Origin: Phaseolus vulgaris
Taxonomy: Eukaryota > Streptophyta > Magnoliopsida > Fabales > Fabaceae
Assembly (NCBI RefSeq): GCF_000499845.2
Contig: NC_023751.2
Span: 12,067,564 to 12,131,563, forward strand
DNA length: 64,000 nt
Direction of reading: 5' to 3'
The notes beneath the pieces are model-generated. The model saw only the letters and a list, made by a program, of their open reading frames with translations. It searched no databases and was not told the DNA's origin. Shown piece by piece: positions 60,631 through 64,000 of this stretch; the first letter of the stretch is position 1; each line of letters starts with the position of its first letter. The translations under genes and the position numbers were made by a program.

Positions 60631-61923
60631 CCTTGCTAATACTGAACCAATCCAAACCCTAATTTTGAAAGCACTTTCTCAAACAGGAAAACTCGTTTCG
60701 TACCATTTCAAGAGTGTAACGGTCATATTTATACATGTTCATTTTCAATATCTTTGCAGTAAAAAAGGAAACTCTCTGAGAATTAAAAGAGATTAAAAAT
60801 ACATGTTAGTTTCGTCTTTTAATACATGAATCTATCTGTTGCCAACTACTGTAGCAAAGATAATAAACGGTTTGGTAAACTTTACATAATAAAGATAGCG
60901 CCAAGAATGTTTTTGGTAGGTTGTTGTTTAAAATATGATAATTAAGTTTAATTAATAGGGGAGATAATACGGTTAAAATATTTAAAGAGTATAATTAATA
61001 GATATTTAAAGACAATATTTTATTGATGGAATATTTTCCAAACAAGAATGCTAAAGATGCAATCCTAACAATTTTGTTGGATTTTCAAGAAGTCTTTTCT
61101 AGTTCATTTGCGATCTTGCTTATGGAATAGTTAGTGTTTGATCAAAATATTTATTACTAAAAAAAATATTAACAATTAAGCACGTGTAAGTTTGATCTTT
61201 TTGGATTCGATTTCAATAATAAGAGTAAAATATGATAACTGAATTCATTTAATATGTGAATTTTGATAATACTAATCGGACATTAGATCATCATAATACG
61301 AATCATGATAAACTAAAAACAAGGCCTAATACAAATCATAATAAAGAGTGAGAAATGAAAAAATATTAAATTAAAAGAATAAAACCTTTCTCAATTTATA
61401 AGAAATATAATATTATATATATTATTCATTTTACATCAATTTTTTATAGTCCTTTAATGTAAAATTACATATATAAATTATTTCCACTTAATTCTTATAT
61501 TCGTGTTCTTTAATGAAAATAAGAGTACAAGGGTTCTTACCATTTTTATACAAAATTAATTCTCCAATTACTTTTCATCAAATGAAATTGTTTTTATACC
61601 ATTTTATAACGATAATAAGTTTTTCAAGAGAGTCGTATTAAACTAAAATCAAATTTATAAATTTTATTTTATAATACTATAAATAAGACAAAAATCGACA
61701 TGATTATGCTATGGTAAAATAGTAGATTATGCAAATCGAAATAAAACCTAGTTGTCTTGTTCTATTACCTTCACGAGTACAAATCAAACTAAAAGCAACA
61801 AGTAATTACATTAAAATTGTTACACTCAGAACAATAATTTATTTTCAAACATGGGATTTTTAAAACCAGAAGCATTAACGAAACACAGTTGAAATTATCA
61901 ACGTTCACTCGTTCATTGAGAGA
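60631..61923. other. Intergenic DNA between the two reductase copies
   Basis: Should contain the promoter of copy 1 to the left and the 3' untranslated region of copy 2 to the right. No other gene or repeat recognised; AT-rich. Confidence 0.4.
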
Positions 61924-63070
61924 TTAAAAGTTGGTAAAGTTTTTCTCCTTCAAACTTTCCACAGTCTCTTTAAGACTCGCTTCTAAGGGAATAAATTCAA
62001 CCCCCAATGATTTTGCCTTTTCTTTGGAAACCTGAAATGTTGGTACATAAGGCTTATCGTCTGCAGACCTACACAATTCTCAGTTTCAGCATTGAATAAG
62101 TTCTAATGAAAACATCAATTAGAAATAAAAATATTTGATAATATGTAAATAAGTGTAAATCTCATTTTATGAATGAGTTTTATAAGATTAAGTTAGACTT
62201 AAAATTTACTTCTTAATATGGTATCAGAGTCTATCCTAACGAGAATTTGTTGAGCTTGTGAGGTCACTCGCTATTGATCGTTATTGGACAATTCATAAAT
62301 ATATAGTCTCATGCACGAGTTGACATTATCGACACGCCGTTGTTGCACAATCCATGAATATATAGTCCGACAACCTCAACGTGAGGAGGAGAGCGTGTGT
62401 TGGATATTCCACATCAATTAGAGATAAAGACAATTCATAACACTTGTGAGTCGATTTTACAAGGTTAAATTAGGTTTAAAGACTAATTCTTAATAATAAT
62501 AATAATAAAATTACAAATGAGTTACACAAATTATTAAACTTACTTTTGTGGAATTTGATATGTTGGGTATAGATCATGTAAAATCTTGGCGAGTTCAGAG
62601 TAGTGTGCCACTCTCTCAACTAAACAATATCTTCCACTAGCTGAAGCAATCTCATAAGTCTGAATATGTGCATTTGCAACATCCTTCACATTGATCCATC
62701 CATAAGTATCATTTGGAAAAGTTTCTGAACCTGCATCAATCAATTCAAATTTATATTTTGTGAAACAACAACAGAACTGAAAGATATTTTATGCAAATAT
62801 TAGGTTTGTTTCCGCTTTCAATTTCACTTGAAAGAAATTTTATGCACATAGGAACTGATCATAGAATTTGCAGCATAACATCATTAAATGAATGAACCAA
62901 AAATTACCATTTACTAGGTTTAAAATTGTAGAAGCACTAGTGTTTAGCTCTGCTTGCAACAGTGGCCCTACAACCATTGCTGGGTTAACAGAAACTAAGT
63001 TAAGGTTGTTTTCTTTGGAACATTTCCATGCAGCATCCTCAGCCAAAGTCTTTGAAAGTATATACCACAT
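61924..63070 (-). pseudogene. CCR/PAR-like reductase, 5'-truncated copy 2 (exons 4-6)
   Basis: Minus-strand exons 62908-63070, 62544-62730 and 61924-62068 match the last three exons of the reductase family. They read [17 protein letters not shown] (catalytic YxxxK), [56 protein letters not shown], and [20 protein letters not shown] to the end NFTNF. Phases agree and there is no stop, so this part is undamaged. It supplies the reference that shows the frameshift and missing exon in copy 1. Exons 1-3, with the NADPH-binding motif, are absent. Right upstream of exon 4 the sequence changes to a block shared with 48.2-48.5 kb. Without the Rossmann half it cannot be an active reductase; a fusion transcript is possible. 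Confidence 0.85.
62100..62512 (+). mobile_element. TRIM-type LTR element in intron of reductase copy 2
   Basis: Two related ~110-bp terminal repeats (about 62107-62216 and 62398-62510) share CATCAATTAGA(A/G)ATAAA, a TTTTA(T/C)AAG(A/G)TTAA stretch and the end ATTCTTAATA or ACTTCTTAATA. The first is followed at once by TGGTATCAGAGTC, the primer-binding site for initiator-Met tRNA. The second is preceded by a purine run (GTGAGGAGGAGAG) and starts TGTTGGATATTCC. The internal region of about 180 bp is noncoding. This is the layout of a TRIM. The repeats are diverged, so the insertion is old. Confidence 0.8.
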
Positions 63071-63088
63071 CTGACAACACCAATAGAA

Positions 63089-63203
63089 AACAACCTTATT
63101 TGGTTGGTGAAAAGGAAGACTGTGAGAGGAAGATGGAGGGAAAAAGAAGTGAGCGCGTGTTGAGCATGGTGCATTCAAGAAAACAACCTTATTTGGTTGG
63201 TGA
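63089..63203. repeat. Short direct repeat AACAACCTTATTTGGTTGGTGA
   Basis: A block of about 23 bp occurs at 63087-63110 and again at 63181-63204, 94 bp apart. It marks the junction between the truncated reductase and the block shared with 48.2-48.5 kb. The pattern fits a local duplication or repair event at the junction. Confidence 0.8.
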
Positions 63204-63457
63204 GAATGCGCCAAGCTTTTTACAATCGTTTAGGATTGTTTCTTTTTACACTTTTATTCCATCAAATAATTATAAGTTTTTATTGAGATTTTCAAATCAA
63301 CTTTTGATACAGGTTTTGAAATAAATATTTGGTAATCGCCCTTAATTAAATATACTGTTGAGATGATATTAATTTGTCCTTAAAATTATTATTTGTTTAG
63401 TTTGTATTAAAAATATAATTAATAATATTTTTAGTTTATGATAATTTTTAATATAAT
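63110..63457 (-). repeat. Inverted duplicate of 48178-48516
   Basis: Partner of the block at 48.2-48.5 kb in opposite orientation, including GGCGCATTCTCACCAACCAA and the AT-rich DNA beyond it. It ends directly at the truncated reductase, so it now lies where that gene's upstream exons should be. Confidence 0.88.
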
Positions 63458-64000
63458 TATTATTATAGTAAAATTATAAAAATAATAAAATTATAAAATA
63501 ATAGTAACAATAAAATGATGAAACCAATAAAAAGACTTTTAAAATGTTTGTTAAGATTTTTTTCTGGAAAATATTTATGAAAAGTTACTGTTTTTAAACT
63601 GTTCTTTTCATTAATGAGTTAATTAATTGTTTTTGGTTTGTTCTCTTCTTTAATAAATTAATTAAAAATGATGTTTTAGAAAAGTTTTTACATATGTTAA
63701 AATATTGTGTTTTAATATGTTTAATAGAATTTGTTTTACAATCTAAGGTTTCAACATTTGAGAAAAACTATTTAGTTTACTTTAAGAAAAATAATATTAC
63801 ATATATAACTAAAATATAAAAAATAAGTATATTTAATTAAGAAATGCATAAATTTTGAAAGTAGATGTAATATTTATAAAAAGGGGGAAAAAGTTTACCA
63901 TAAATAAATAATTTAAAAAAAGTAATACTTAAAAATTTGAAAATAACACCTGATATTACTAATAACGAGAGGGAGTGACCCATGTTGTCACCTGTACAAA
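63458..64000. other. AT-rich right end of the window
   Basis: No gene or repeat recognised. Confidence 0.4.

Noticed and set aside
1..64000. tRNA, rRNA or other structural RNA genes
   Set aside because: No box A/box B pairs with a cloverleaf and no rRNA blocks were seen; TGGTATCAGAG at 62.2 kb is a retroelement primer-binding site, not a tRNA.

Overview
This is a window of an AT-rich plant nuclear genome. Genes have many short introns with GT-AG borders, and all the families present (WPP-domain protein, HOS15, A3 cyclins, MIKC*-type MADS, lambda GST, CCR/DFR-like reductase) are plant ones. The repeats (Ty1/copia and Ty3/gypsy remnants, a TRIM with an initiator-Met PBS, hAT and CACTA MITEs) fit a eudicot. 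I suspect a phaseoloid legume, but that is an impression and not shown by the sequence. Gene models were built by hand from reading frames, splice dinucleotides and phase agreement. No transcripts were available.

Layout. 1-5.7 kb: gene-poor, with a 312-bp tandem duplication and a foldback MITE. 5.76-6.26 kb (-): intronless WPP-domain/MAF1-like gene. 7.0-15.7 kb (+): complete 14-exon HOS15 (LisH-WD40) gene with a tandemly duplicated, broken copy of exon 7 and a copia fossil in its 3.7-kb last intron. 16.1-18.3 kb: about 3.5 copies of an AT-rich ~625-bp tandem repeat. 18.6-31.4 kb: three intact A3-type cyclin genes (one +, two -) with the same eight-exon structure, separated by a deleted gypsy element and an hAT MITE with a perfect 8-bp target duplication. 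33.4-35.1 kb (+): short RPB8-like RNA polymerase subunit. 36.8-40.3 kb (-): ten-exon MIKC*-type MADS-box gene with a 16-nt microexon. 43.9-45.5 kb (+): lambda glutathione transferase pseudogene broken by nested elements. 45.5-51 kb: AT-rich DNA with an exon-like RPC7-type fragment. 51.0-54.6 kb: a GC-rich ~26-bp-unit minisatellite that switches orientation. 55.1-60.6 kb (-): CCR/PAR-like reductase with a lost splice acceptor, a frameshift and no last exon. 61.9-63.1 kb (-): a second, 5'-truncated copy (exons 4-6) with a TRIM in one intron, abutting an inverted duplicate of the 48.2-48.5 kb sequence.

Working together. The intact genes are nuclear housekeeping, regulatory or cell-cycle genes with no shared pathway. 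The three cyclins are a local duplication whose proximal promoters share GC-rich E2F-like cores, as expected for S-phase genes. The right third is a decay zone: a reductase pair and a GST pseudogene eroded by transposons and by the minisatellite. I found no convincing new biochemical system. The most unusual object is the 3.5-kb GC-rich minisatellite, followed by the ways the reductase, GST and HOS15 exons have been duplicated or broken.
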